Shown here piece by piece: positions 1 through 13,583 of a DNA stretch of 64,000 bases. The DNA comes from Centrapalus pauciflorus (Eukaryota > Streptophyta > Magnoliopsida > Asterales > Asteraceae). The notes below the pieces were generated by a model that was given only the letters and a program-made list of their open reading frames with translations, was not told where the DNA came from and searched no databases. The position numbers were made by a program, and so were the translations under genes. The stretch spans positions 620,001-684,000 of the forward strand of contig JAANYP010007201.1 in NCBI GenBank assembly GCA_020465985.1, read 5' to 3'. Every line of letters starts with the position of its first letter. Position 1 is the first letter of the stretch.

Positions 1-3000
1 CAAAAAGGATTAGAGGTGAAAGGTAGCGGTTCTAAGAACCTTATCTTTGCACATCAAAATTGCAAAAAGGACACCGGAATCAGCAACATCCTGCAAAATT
101 GCACCAGCAGCTTGCCTTGTAGCATAAGCAAGGGGAAGGCAAGTGTATGCATGTAGAAAAGTAGCTGGGTTCCTGATTCAAAGAGATGCAACAAGAACGA
201 TTAATATCATGAGGGTTGCATGCAGTACTTTTGTTCATAAAACGATTTAATATTCAACATAAGCAATAACTACTCAAATGCATAAAATAAAGTCAATAAA
301 ATGCACACATGTCTAAACTTGATAAAACAATTAGCGTGAACTTCCCCACCTTACTTTTGTATTTGACCATATGCACTAAATTAAAAAGAATCTTGTTTTC
401 ATATACAAATTAGTCAAAATAATAAAATGCTGATTCTGTCGTGATTCAGTTTAACCATGCCCACAAGGAGTTAAGCATTTGTTGGAATGGCATAGCATGT
501 GCCAAAATTAGGTTTCAAAGGAGATGCTTAATATATAGCATTATGGGCCAGATTGTAACCATCTCATGTATCACAACTAGAGAGACCAAGAAGAAACGCA
601 GAGCACAAGGTGGTAACAACCGCTGAACAAACCTTCAGGTGAGGAAGGCCCAAACCAGGTGAGCACAAACAAATGATGAAGCAGAAATGGATCACTTAGG
701 GGGACTAAGACACCAATATAGCAATCTTGCATATCACCTACGACCCTAGGCTGTGCAGAACAGATCAACAAAAGCAACTTAAAGGCTAGCAGACTTGACA
801 AACCAATTTCTTTAATTTTTGCAAAAGAATCTGTCTAACATTCAATTCGAGTAGCATCTGTAACAAAACCTAATTAGTATACCAAATCAAGAGAAGATGA
901 TAGAAGAACTTGGGAGAATCTAAAGTTAGAAGGTTTAAATAAGTGTAGCTCAAATCAAATCCTTGCACGTAACATTTCAAGTACAGTGATACAGATAGGA
1001 TTCAACAGAGTAAAGGTACTGAGACAAATACACAAGGACCGGAAGAATTGCTCGTGTAGATTGTCTAGTGTCAAGAATTGCTTGTGTAGACTGTCTAGTG
1101 TCTAAGATGAGAAGCCATTGCCCTACTTTGGGATGCAGAAACTCTATATTGGCAAAAACATTAAGATCTTCATCAATACCCTTGAATTAATATGAAAGCA
1201 GCTCATTGAAGAGAAAACAAACCAGCTGAAAGAGTGGATGAGAGAAGAAAAAACGACATCTGTTCCTCCAAGCAACGGTGTCATGTCAAATTTCGGATTC
1301 TTCTCAAAACATCTATCTACAGACCTTGTAAGAATAAGTATCATCTGCATTCAAATCAATGGTTATAATAAAGCATCATAATTTATAAGGCACATAGTCC
1401 ATTATTAAAAGACGGGGACAAGATCAGTAAGATCAAGTATATTAACAAACATTTCAGATAAATTAATGGGTGGTAAAATAAATTTCTACCTGACCATAAA
1501 GAAGTTCTAGTTGCCCTCGTAGTGATTCATAAGGCTCTTCTGTACAGCTAATGCAGACTAAATAAATCGGTCCTTTCACAAGAAAAACCACCTGTAAAGC
1601 ATATGCATAAGCATCATCATCACTTATCATGTCGATGTTATTTCGTAAGGCAATACCCCCATAAACCATCAAAATGAATAGAATGGTCCTTATTACTATA
1701 TGGGTCACACAAATGTTCATACATGTAACCAAATTTGCAAGCAGAAGAAATCATGTCTGGTGTCTCCAGTACAGCTCAGATATGTACCATTTAGGCATCA
1801 GTTTTCTAACAGCTTGGTCAGAATGATCCATTCACCATTTATCGTTTGTGAATTGTTATATTTACGTATGATTATCAAAGTCTAGTAAAATGACTACTAA
1901 TTCACATATTAGCGACAGGAGCCTATTGACATTAACATATCCCAATTGGACACTGGACAGATAGTTTTATCTCAAACAACAGGCACAAAAAGTAGCATCC
2001 AGCAAGAACAGCATCAAACAGCTTCCATGCTTAAAACGTTATTCCCAAAGCCGCAAGCAAAAATAAGGCCACTTGAAACTACTGACCTGGTGTTGTCCTG
2101 CCCTGACCAATTTAACACGGTCTCCCCTGAAAGAGATAAATAAAGCAAAGTATTGATGACTCCAATTATCTTAAGACAATTAAGCTTATAACAAAGAAGA
2201 GTATATGTGGTTACATAGCCAATAGATGGATAGATGCTAATAGCCTAATATATTTACCCATTTTCCACAAAGGAAATGATGGCTTGCAATGTTGCTGAAA
2301 ATCCTGCTAGCTTGTGCTCATCTCCATATCTGGAAGTCAATGAATTAAATGTATCAAGAGTTCTAGAGAAAGCATACAATTCACTCTATGATCCACACAA
2401 TTCAATTTGATTCATGATGCATAGCTAAAAACTCTTTAGAAAAATAGGTTCTTGTTTTAACTGCTTCCGTATCGGTAATTCACTTTGTTAGAACTGTGAT
2501 AAATAGGTATATTGTCTAGTCGGCCGATAGATCAGCAACTAGGCGATAGTCGGCTGGCCGGCGCTACAATTTGATATAATCGGCCAACTTAGTCGGTAGT
2601 CGGCCCTAGTTGGACCTAGTGGGCCCTAGTTGGACCTAGTAGGCTCTAGTCGGTCAATGGTCAAACTCGGTAAAAAAATTTAAATTTGAAGATAATCAGG
2701 TCTATCAAAAGCCTCTGGAGGTTAGACTCGTCTGTTTAATTAGCAAAATGCACTTCAACACTAATGCAATTCAGATTAATTAATAGTTACGTTACATAAT
2801 GTTTGATTCCACCCGTTAATAGCATTGGTGTTCAAATAATAGAGTTTACCTTTGTTAAAACTTGGAAGTTTATAGATTTAAAATGTGATTATATTTCTCT
2901 TTGAGTACTTATGAACATGTTATATGTAGAAATCAGAAATTTACATATAAAATTCCAATCTGACCACTCCCCGCCTAGGCCGATTAGTCGCTAGTCCCCG

Positions 3001-5555
3001 TCCGGCCAGCCGACTAGTGCCTGACGAGTTTTGCAACATTGACTATGTATATATCTTTTATAGGAAAAATGATGAGAGTACGCAACACTGACATTAGCTA
3101 TGTTCCTTATGGAATAGTTATACATCCCGAGGTGTAAATACACATCACAGGTATTAATAAGTGCATACCTTGAATATATTGGTTTTCCAGAGTGACTCAA
3201 AATGAAGAAATGTTTCTTCCTTTTCCTCCAAGACATAGAAGCATCATCCTGCACTTCATCCATTATCATTTGATATGAAGAACATAAACAATTCCTTACA
3301 GGCAGTATCAATATTACGCCCTAAATTTTTTCCCCATTTCCAAATTACAGATAAGACACTCATGACTAGCTAGCATAAAGAAGCATAAAGCATTTGACGG
3401 TTAGAAAAAAAATACTATATTATAAAATTCTATAACCTCATTGTCTAATAAAGAAACTCAAAGCAAGTGCCCATAGAGAAAGAGAAAGGCAGCATTTACA
3501 GCTAAGAAACTCAAGACTAGCTTGCATAAAGAAGCACAAAGCAACTGACGGTTAGAATAAATACTATATTATAAAAAAACCATAACCTCATCACCTAATA
3601 AGGAAACTAAAACAAGTGCACAAAGAGAAAGGCAGCATCATGCACCTCATCACTATATCATTGTTAAACATCTATCGATTTATTCATTTATTGACGATGT
3701 GTTTGTTTTTCCCTTGTTCACTTGTATACTGACTTAAGGAATTGTTAGTCACTTATTCAATTAACAACTCTTGCCCAATAAAAACACCTATACAATTTAG
3801 ATCAATCAAGAACTTCAAGTCTTCAACACGCATAATTACCAGTAAAAAACAGTAACCTCATCCTATAGAATATGGAAACAAAGCAGACATAGAAGAGGGA
3901 TCGAGAGAGCTTGCACTAATGAAGCTCCTCCACAGCCCATCGCCTTACCCTAATTATCTGTACTTTATTATAAATCTTGAACCACCCTTGACACTACTGT
4001 ATTTTAGAACAGATAATGGGGGCATAATAGCTGTGTACTTTTGATATTATTTCATTATTTCCATCTATGCATTGTACTTGTTTAATTAATCACACTTTCA
4101 TTTCTATTCCAACTAGTTACTTTTCAGTTTGACCAACTACCTTATCGGAACAATAATGAAAGTATGATGATATTGATAATGTGTAGAAATAAGTGAAAGT
4201 TTGATCACTAAAAACGGATTACATATTGCATACAGAAATGAGTGTACGATTATTAGATCTGTATATAAATAAAAATCAACTACCTAATTACCACATACTT
4301 TCCAAATGAAGGCATGATTACTAATTTCAATGAAGCTTAATGGGAAAAAAAGATAATTACTAAAATAGCCAAATCTCACACCTTTATTCATTTTTTAGCC
4401 ATTTTATATACATTTTATCAAAATAGCCACAATTTACGTAACCACATTTACGTGATAGCCACAATTTACGTGATTTGTACTTTTTTTCATTTTTTTAATG
4501 CATTACGTTTACAAAAGGTGTTTGGTCACGTAAAATGTTGTACTTGGTCACGTAAAGGGTGACAAGACATCCCACCAAACATTCATGGGAAGGTCACGTA
4601 AAGGGTGACAAGACATCTCACCAAACATTCATGAGGAAGGAGCAAAAATGGTCACGTAAAGCACAACAATTTACATGACCAGACACCTTTTATAACGTAA
4701 TGCATTAAAAAAATTTTAATGAAAAAAAAAGTACAAGTCACGTAATTGTGGTAACGTAAATTGTGGCTATTTTGGTAAAATGCATAAAAAGTGGCTAAAA
4801 ATGAATAAACCTTGAGAAATGGCTATTTTTGTAATTATCCCAAAAAAAAAAACAAGGAGTACAGGATGTTTAGAACAATGGTTGCTAATATTTTGGTGGA
4901 CTGGGGAGGAGTAGGGTTTATGATGCTCTGCCATCTAGTAACTCCTTGTTTTCATTAAGCTTCATTGAAACTGGTAATCATATTCTAGAATTGAGGAAAA
5001 TATATGCATGTCTAGAAGAATCACCTCATCAGCATGCCGTTTACCACGAATCCATTGTGTTTGAGAAGGATCCAACGACACCACTCCATCATCACCCATA
5101 GAAGAACCGTTGTCCCGAAGTTCCCGTATAACATCAGTTCCAGAAGCACTAGTGACACTACCGCTACTACCCCTTTCACCGGCATACCCACTGCTACTAG
5201 GACTTGCAGGTGCCCCATCCACTTCTGCTTCCACCTCCACCTCCACTTCTAAATTGTTCCTCCACAAAGAGCCCCTTGACGAACTACTTTCACCCATCGA
5301 ATTTCTCCGCCTTTCGCTTGCATTTTCCCTCAACGATCCACCATCGATCTCCGATGCATGTTCGTGCCGATAATCAGTAGACGGTGCTGTTGTTTCGTCA
5401 ATTGAAGTCTTCAATGCGATTGAAGACAATTGATTCTCGATGGCGTCTAGAGAGTTATCTATGGAATTGATGTTAACGTCGGTATTAGGTATTTGGCCAG
5501 CTGATTCCTCTTCTCCGTCGGAGGATGGTGATGCGGAGCTTGAATCGGACGCCAT
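1..5555 (-). CDS. MON1: MON1 vacuolar fusion protein (SAND family), 3' end beyond window
   Basis: MON1 pairs with CCZ1 as the guanine-nucleotide exchange factor that recruits and activates Rab7 during the late-endosome to vacuole transition. Seven exons can be joined: 5555-5025, 3248-3169, 2329-2258, 2126-2087, 1591-1490, 1344-1223 and 172-40. All have GT-AG junctions, and codon phase is kept throughout (1080 nt, 360 residues). The first exon is an acidic, Ser-rich disordered tail ending in GKRHADE. Exons 2-7 carry the longin-type core: [70 protein letters not shown] and the block ending ILMCKDK. These closely match plant MON1. The donor at 40-38 leads to further exons outside the window; the family is about 600 residues long, so roughly 40% is missing. 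The start is the first ATG of the open frame, in a [12 protein letters not shown] context. Introns carry several repeats. Identification is near certain; boundaries were placed by eye. Confidence 0.93.
1043..1102. repeat. 30-bp tandem duplication in MON1 intron
   Basis: Two adjacent 30-bp units beginning AAGAATTGCT (1043-1072) and AAGAATTGCT (1073-1102) differ at two bases. They lie in the intron between the exons at 1344-1223 and 172-40. No function is inferred. Confidence 0.8.
2515..3030. mobile_element. Probable non-autonomous transposon with GC-rich inverted ends, MON1 intron
   Basis: The left part (2515-2660) is a GC-rich tract built from short repeats of TAGTCGGCC and CTAGTTGGAC type. 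The word TAGTCGGCTGGCCGG at 2547-2561 recurs inverted at 3002-3016, inside a second GC-rich patch (2966-3025) that ends the unit. The interior is AT-rich and has no coding signal. Sharp GC-rich ends around an AT-rich middle inside an intron suggest a MITE-like insertion. No clear target-site duplication was found, so the class is unassigned. Confidence 0.5.
3364..3645. repeat. Imperfect 151-bp tandem duplication in MON1 intron 1
   Basis: The segment starting GACTAGCTAGCATAAAGAAG at 3364 is repeated from 3515 (GACTAGCTTGCATAAAGAAG). Both copies contain GACGGTTAGAA, a TACTATATTATAAAA stretch, ATAACCTCAT and AGAGAAAGGCAGCAT in the same order. It lies directly upstream of MON1 exon 2 in transcription order and holds no coding sequence. 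Confidence 0.8.
4313..4981. mobile_element. Nested foldback element in MON1 intron 1
   Basis: The core, about 4342-4841, is a long imperfect palindrome. Arms starting near GATAATTAC..AAAATAGCC and ending GGCTATTTTTGTAATTATCC can pair, as can inner segments around AATGCATTA and CACCTTTT. The middle holds two 46-bp-spaced direct repeats starting GGTCACGTAAAGGGTGACA (4546 and 4592), and the ACGTAA word is scattered throughout. A second, outer inverted pair flanks the core: 4313-4341 and 4953-4981, including CATTAAGCTTCATTGAAA. A third small pair is AACAAGGAGT (4851) with ACTCCTTGTT (4941). This looks like a MITE or foldback insertion nested in an older inverted repeat. Confidence 0.65.
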
Positions 5556-5570
5556 TGTCGATTGTAGTTC

Positions 5571-8056
5571 ACCAAAATAGAAAAGGGAATTAAAAGCGTG
5601 AAATTTAAGAAATGTTAATTTAGGGTTTTTAAGTTCAGAAATGAGGAAGGTTGAGTTTTGCAGGTTGATGATAGGTGTTAAAGAAAAGGGGTCATAACTA
5701 ATAACCAGGTTACCCGGCCCAGTTTTGTATGCTCGATATGGTTGGTTAGTTACCTAGGCCCATTAAAAGGCAATTATACATTTATACATCATTGAATTTT
5801 GATATGGGCATGGCTACAACTTTCCTTATAACTAAAAATATAAAATGGGACATCCAACTTTCTAATCATTTTTCATTTACACAAAACCAACAAAAATATT
5901 GCTGTTAAACTTATTTGATAATCAAAATTCAAAACGTTAAGACGGTATAAAAACGGGTTTGACATGTTTTATAATATGTTAGTCCCTTTGAACGAATGGA
6001 CCAAAACAGATAAAATCATGCTGATATATAATGAGATTGTTATATAAAAATACACTCTCAACTAGTATGTTACTTGTATACTACACTGAATAGTTAAATA
6101 ACTTGCTTTTTAAAACTTTATATAAATTTAAAAAATTATTATAGAAACTACAAATAAAATAACAATATTATATTGCTAAAAAGATTATTGAAAATATATA
6201 AAGTATGTAAGGTCAAATATATAACTAAAAAGGTAAATAATAACAAAAAAGGAAAAAATTATAGAAACTAAGATTTTTGAATAAGAAGCTAAGAAAAGAT
6301 ATGGGTTATAAACTCAAATTTAAAATAGAAATCCAATATAACAGGGGATATTTTTTTTTCTAAATTAATTTAATTAATACAATTATATTTTAATATAAAA
6401 CTTGTAGATTATACACGTGTCATATCCAGGTTACGTCAATTGGCATTTTAGTTTGGTGTCAAGTGGCATCTATTTACTCTTTTAATTGAATAGATAGATA
6501 CGTTCTCATAAAATTAAAATAAATTTTACATGTTTTAGAAGGGCAGGTCTAAAGATTTCAAGATAATTTGGAAATATATTTTAATCGAAACTTCTTGAAT
6601 GGATGATAATATTTATTGGATATGCTTGTTTATAGGTTTGGTAAGTTTCGGTTTAACAATATTACAAAAGATTAGTGAAATTGTCTGTTACCGATAAATT
6701 TAAAAGTAACTTTTTTACTGGTTTTGAATAAATCATTGATGTTTTTATTAATTTATATATCGAGTCAAATATATATCACTTAAATGAAACGATAATGTTA
6801 GGTACTTGGTTTAGTTTGGAGGCCCTTCCCTTCAAGCTTCAACATGTTACAAGGGTGTGTTCCACAATCCCATTTAATAAAGGAAAGTAATTTAAATCAG
6901 ATTAAACTTAACAAAGCTTGTGTTCCATAAATTTTTTTAGTAAAGAAAAGGATGGAAACATTACATTTTTGCACTACTTTCATCTTCTAAAAACTGAAGA
7001 TTGATTTGTGCTATAACTCTTTCTTTCACCATAAAAATTGAGATATTTCATAATAAACCCATCAAGTTTTTGGTTCTTCACGTGACATTTGAGTGATTCA
7101 GATTTTAGACACTAGAAACTCACGACAAAGTAACATTAAAAATATCATCAGTGATTCAATTTGCTTCGATTACGATGATATGAAGATAAAATACATACCG
7201 TATGTCACCTTATTCATTTATTAATTATGATGAACAGTTTTGTCGACGGTTATCAAGTACATATGAAGATGGACCTGGATGAAGGCGGTGGCAACTTGAG
7301 CCTGTTCAAGCAAATGAGTCAAAAGGTTGACGACCAAAAGCCATAATTTTTACATAATTTTAAATTTTTTTGAAAGAACAATTTTTCTAATACAACGTTT
7401 TCTAAATTTTCATTTTTGAAAAAAAATTATGTTCTATCATAGTTTTTTTATAATGGGTCCATTTAGCTCTTTGATCCGTTTAACCTGTTGGGACAACATA
7501 TTGAGCTAATTAATCGGCCAAAAACCGAACAGCGGTCCGGCTAAGGAAATGGAAATGGAAATGGGCTTGGTCAAAGAACAATGGCGAATGATTAATTTGA
7601 ACAGGACTTGGTCAATAGTCAAAAACGTAAGTCAATGTGTTTACACACAACAATAAGCCATCGCTTCAATTTCGTTAGCAATTGCTGCAACGTTTGGTTT
7701 AGGCATCTCCAACAACGAACTCCTCTACGCTTGCTTTGTTTTGGAATTGGAGCAACTTCAAAACTCAAGAAAAACTGAAATGATTTTAATAATTCGATGT
7801 AAAATAACCAAAACAAACTTCTCATTTCACTATTCAAGTCTCAAAATTTGCATTATGAGTTACATATTAATCCGTCTAAACTCTAACGTAGCAATATCAT
7901 GAAATTTGCTAACAACAAAAACATAAGAATATATGTTCACGATGGATCTCAGAGTAGGGATATGGTAAGAATTAAGAAGATATTAAAGAAGAATTACTAT
8001 GGTTGAGGCAAAATTTTGGATCATTATGTATTATCCGTAGATTCTTCGATTCGTTT
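5571..8056. other. Intergenic region between MON1 and the S40-like gene
   Basis: The sequence upstream of MON1 and downstream of the S40-like gene is AT-rich with no convincing reading frame. About 6395-6501 is a transposon end fragment (ends in TTGAATAGATAGAT) resembling those at 26.9 and 49.2 kb. 7287-7500 is a hAT-like MITE listed separately. The first roughly 130 bases above 5555 should contain the MON1 5' UTR and core promoter, but no clear TATA box is visible there. Confidence 0.5.
7287..7500 (-). mobile_element. MITE, minus-orientation relative of the copy at 62.6 kb
   Basis: The reverse complement of this stretch aligns over about 200 bases with 62623-62853. Shared landmarks in order are AAATGGAC.CATT, GATAGAA.ATAATTTTTT, AAAACGTT, AAAATTGTTCTTT, AAATTATGTAAAA, CTTTTG.TCGTCAACC and TTTGCTTGAA..GGCTCAA. 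Two copies in opposite orientations with divergent flanks indicate a dispersed transposon. The TIR of the better copy (CACCCCTA at its end) is hAT-like. Confidence 0.65.
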
Positions 8057-8509
8057 TCAATCTTCAAATCCAATTTTCTTCCATACCGCGTTACGAACTC
8101 TACTCAGATCCCTACCTTTCAAAGTCCTTCCAACTCCTTCATGTACGGAAAGCGACGCCATCCTCCCTTTCGCCAAATACTCGTGCGGCGGAATTAAGTC
8201 GTCAAAATCATCGTCGTCGCAACCTGTCCTGCGGTTCTCCGTCGGTTCCTCCTTCAGTATCATTGACCAGTCAGGAACATCAACCGGCAGAGACAACGCC
8301 GTTCCTCTAACCTCCCTTCTCCTCTCCGTCGACTGTACCGATTTCTTCGAGATCCGAGAACCATTGTGAAAGTCTGGCGACGAAGCGACGACGTTCCACA
8401 CGTCGAATTCGTTGAACTCGAACATCAAATCGGTTCCCCTAGGGCTCTCCCTTTCGCCGGAGAAATACCGGTAGTTTCCTCTACCAAAGTAGGTCCTCGA
8501 TGCCGCCAT
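8057..8509 (-). CDS. S40-like senescence regulator (DUF584), complete single exon
   Basis: The gene encodes 150 residues without introns, as usual for this plant-specific family. Members are small, mainly nuclear proteins induced in senescence and by stress or hormones; the molecular activity is not established. Diagnostic features are the N-terminal MAASRTYFGRGNYRYF, the acidic FEFNEFDVWNVV block near residues 30-40, the VPVD-type motif PVDVPDWS near residue 78, an acidic run DDDDFDD, then IPPHEYLA and the strongly conserved C-terminus SVHEGVGRTLKGRDLSRVR followed by NAVWKKIGFED. The ATG at 8509 is the first in frame and gives the family's normal start. GC content is clearly higher than in the surroundings, as expected for a conserved exon in AT-rich DNA. 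Confidence 0.93.
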   Translation of the reverse strand: MAASRTYFGRGNYRYFSGERESPRGTDLMFEFNEFDVWNVVASSPDFHNGSRISKKSVQSTERRREVRGTALSLPVDVPDWSMILKEEPTENRRTGCDDDDFDDLIPPHEYLAKGRMASLSVHEGVGRTLKGRDLSRVRNAVWKKIGFED

Positions 8510-8623
8510 TAAATTTCAAGTGAAATTTCTCTCCCCAGAAGTAGTTAGGTTAGATTTAGCTCTGTATCTACAACTTCTCTTCATTGATCACTTTTGTCTC
8601 TCTTTAATACACAAGACTTTAAC

Positions 8624-8642
8624 CTCTCTCTCTCTCTCTCAA
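8624..8642. promoter_or_regulatory. CT/GA tract upstream of the S40-like gene
   Basis: A short (CT)n tract, reading as GA repeats on the gene's strand, lies about 115-130 bases upstream of the start codon. GA-rich tracts are frequent in plant core promoters and 5' UTRs. Its role here is inferred from position only. Confidence 0.3.
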
Positions 8643-10082
8643 CTTTTTTGCTTTTTTTTTTTTAATATATATTTTTTAATAAATTTAATTTTCCATGCAA
8701 CTTCTACCCCCGACAACCAAGGACTTGACACCGGCTTACAATCATTCGTCGACGATATTGGTTTTTAATTTAGATATTATTTTTTTTAAGCAAGAGGGTG
8801 TTTGATTTTACTTATTAAGCCTTGATAATTTCATTGTTACGTTTACAATACCATAAATAAATTGTTTAAATTGTTTGGATGACAACTTTTAAGAAATGTT
8901 TATTTGCAATAGGTGATAGAGAAATCATGATTTTACTACAACAAAATTTTGTTGCTACAAATATACAATAATTAACTTTAATCGTAAATTTAAAATATTA
9001 TCCTCATTTTTTTACCAAAACCTAGTAACTCTTTATTGTTTTTTTCTTCGTTGACGGCATCACGCCTTGTCATTACTATAACACTTAGAAATAGGATATT
9101 GTCTTTTTTTGTTGGCAAAAATCCATACTGTGTGTCTGTGTCTATGCCTTTAGACTTTAAATCATCCATGAATTTTTTGCATGTGTATTTGTTTGACAGT
9201 TCAATTGATACACGTATGAATACCCCAAAATCTCTATTTTTTTTTAGTAAAAATGTTTTTTCCTTATAATATTTTGTTCTTAAAATTGTATTTTTCTTAG
9301 CTTGGAATTGAGGAATCCAATTTCTAAATCATTATATTTTAAAAAAATTTATGAAAAACTTATTAAAATGTTTATATATAAATAATTTATAAATATAAAT
9401 ATTATATTATAAGCTAAAATACATATTAAATTAAGGATTTTCATAATTATATGCAAAAAAATTTTTTGGTAATTTTACAAGTTTAAAACGCAAATCCAAA
9501 CACTTAAAAACTGGTTATTTGATAATTGCGATAACCAACAACATAAGTTAATTCAAACACTAAACTTTCAGCATCACATTTTATTAAGCAATAATCGGGT
9601 TATTAGTTATCAAAACGCCGCGACACTTTTCACAAAAAACATGAGAACATGTTGGTTTATTCATATTAAATACTTATAATAAATTAACACTAGTTATAAT
9701 AATAACAAACATAATAATTTTTTAAAAATGTTACTCATATATAGATCCTAGACTAGTTTATAATAAAATTAATCTTTAGATATTCAGATATAAATAAACA
9801 CATTTTCATATGAATTATAACTGAAATGAGTAAAAATATAAAACAAGTAAAAAAATATCATATGATTTAAAGAAAAAAATTTATGATACTATCCTACTTT
9901 TTGACACCCTTTAAATGATACTTATGTTTAAAAATGGTAGATATCATTAAAAAAGTAGTGCATCATTAAAAAAATATATAGAATCATTGTGTAAAGATTA
10001 TGTTTAAAAAAAAAAAAAGGAGTTCCATTGAGTTAACTGGAGGTCCATTTAAACTCTACCCTTTTCTTTTTGTCAATTTTTT
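8643..10082. other. AT-rich intergenic region without recognisable genes
   Basis: No reading frame with coding character is seen. A fragment near 9621-9662 (AACATG..AACATGTTGGTTTATTC) resembles the terminal part of the palindromic MITE family found at 12.8 and 57.2 kb. The stretch starting near 8796 (GAGGGTGTTTGATTTTAC) resembles a MITE end, but its partner was not found with confidence. Confidence 0.4.
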
Positions 10083-11800
<1,718 letters not shown>

Positions 11801-12822
11801 AAATGGGAATGAGATGATTAGATCAAACTCTGGAAAACATTAATTAACGTACCTTTTCCTTGTAGAAGGGAGGTTGTTGTCGTGACGTGGTGCATGGTGG
11901 GGTCGATGATCATGACACGTGTCGAGACATTTATCCAGACACTAGTGGTGGAGCCGATGAGCCACGTGAAGTGGAGCCTTTGAGGACGAGGGCAGCGCGT
12001 TCCGTCCATCACAGCTCAACATCCCTCTACTTTGGTTTCGAGTACGGGTGAACGACAGAGCCGATTTTTCGAATCTAGTTCGGTATCGAACCGGAACCGG
12101 TACCGGACTGATACCGAATTAATTTATTCGGTCTATTACTCGGGTTTTGAATTATTTAAAAATGGTTTTCGGTACTCACGGTTTCGGTACTATATTTATC
12201 CTGAATCTCTTATTTCGGTTTCGGTACCATATTTATGCTGAACCGATACCATGTAAAATTAATTGGTTCAAAATCGGTTCCTCCACGTCTTTTACTTTGG
12301 TTTCGGGAATTTCGGTACCGATCTCACCCCTGGTTTTGAGAGTTTCTAACAAAGAGACACTAGTTTCACTTTCTATTTTCACTTTTAAAATTAGGAGGGT
12401 TCTAATTGTAACTTTTTTTTTCAAATCACATATTTCTCATGACGTAAAAAGAAGATCAAGTTTAATAAATAATTTTTACGGTCTCAAATCATTAACGAAA
12501 ACACAAGAAAAAATTGAATATATAATTAGTGAAAATTAAAGTGAGAAGTGTACTTATAACACGATACTGAAATTATTTATCAAATAATTATATTTTAAAA
12601 GAAAACTTGTTTTCTATTTTCATAACAAATAAGAATAAAATTTTTATAACAAATACCTTTAACAAGATACTAGAGGTCCAGAATTCACCAACCAAACAAG
12701 GCCAATTAAGCTGTCTTCAAAAGATGATTATACAACCAACTACATCAATTCAAATATGTAAGAATAAATGTTTTAGTATTCATTTAATTTTGTGTTATTA
12801 AGTTTTTATTATTTAAAAATGG
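11801..12822. other. Intergenic stretch with CACGTG boxes and a CGGTATCGG-type repeat tract
   Basis: A GC-richer patch at 11820-12015 contains a CACGTG G-box near 11963 and a GACACGTGTC palindrome near 11915. Its minus-strand open frame of 64 codons ends next to a possible GTACGT donor, but its product is not recognised and it is not called as a gene. From 12055 to 12330 the DNA is rich in short words such as GGTTTCGGTAC, ACCGGTACCGG and CCGATACC on both strands. That is typical of degenerate transposon termini. The rest is AT-rich and unassigned. Confidence 0.4.
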
Positions 12823-13123
12823 TTTATTATAAAAAAAATCACATGTTTTTATGACTTTTTTTACGTTTTCGTCCATCAATGTTATTTTTTTCCATAAAAG
12901 TTCTAAAGTTAATTTTTTTCTTTTTGATTTTAATAAAATTTGGCTATTAGAACTTGGTTTTTCAGTTTTTAAAAACTCGATTTACCAATTATAACTGTAC
13001 TCTAATAATCAAATTTCATAAAACGAAAAAAAAAAAATAGTTTAAGGATTTAGCTGGAAAAAAATACAACATGAGGACAAAAACGAAAAAATCATGAAAA
13101 TATTCTGGTTTTTTCATAATAAA
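12823..13123. mobile_element. Palindromic MITE, family member 1
   Basis: The element is bounded by TTTATTATAAAAAAAATCAC at the left and TTTTTTCATAATAAA at the right, which pair as inverted repeats. Inside, ACGTTTTCGTCC with CCATAAAAGTTC is mirrored by AGGACAAAAACGAAAAA near the right end. The centre holds an AGAACTTGGTTTTTCAG and TTTTTAAAAACT core. It matches the organisation of the copy at 57169-57450 and half-copies at 25161-25266 and 51264-51432. Confidence 0.75.
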
Positions 13124-13583
13124 TTCTATAAAAAAGTTAAAAATATAAATATCAAATTTGTTTGTTTTGGCTTGGAGTTGGATAGACTCAAATGAAAAGA
13201 TAAGGCTACGAGGATACGTGTAGGCAAATTGACACGTCTCGATTGCCCAAGAAAAGCTAGCGACATTTTATCGACTGATTCTAAACTCACGTTTTTTGTA
13301 TTGTTAATTAAACTAGTTTATAATGGATATTTTTAATTAAATTTATTTATATAAAATGTATATTATTAAAAACAAAAACATACAAAATAATTATGTTTAT
13401 TTTTATTATTTACAGATTAGAAATAGAGTACATTTATCTTTTTTGAAAATATTAAATTATATTTATCATTTGTTTTTTATAAGTTGTAATTATCTTTTTG
13501 GTGAACGTAGGGGTGAAACGTGACATTTGATGTTTTTCTTTATTATACATAATAATAATAATAATTTCCACAACTAATTTAAA

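Noticed and set aside
5034..5373. Plus-strand frames opposite MON1 exon 1
   Set aside because: Shadows of the Ser/Glu-rich coding exon on the minus strand.
11818..12012. 64-codon minus-strand frame near G-boxes
   Set aside because: Possible donor at its end, but no recognised product and no second exon; could be promoter-like sequence.
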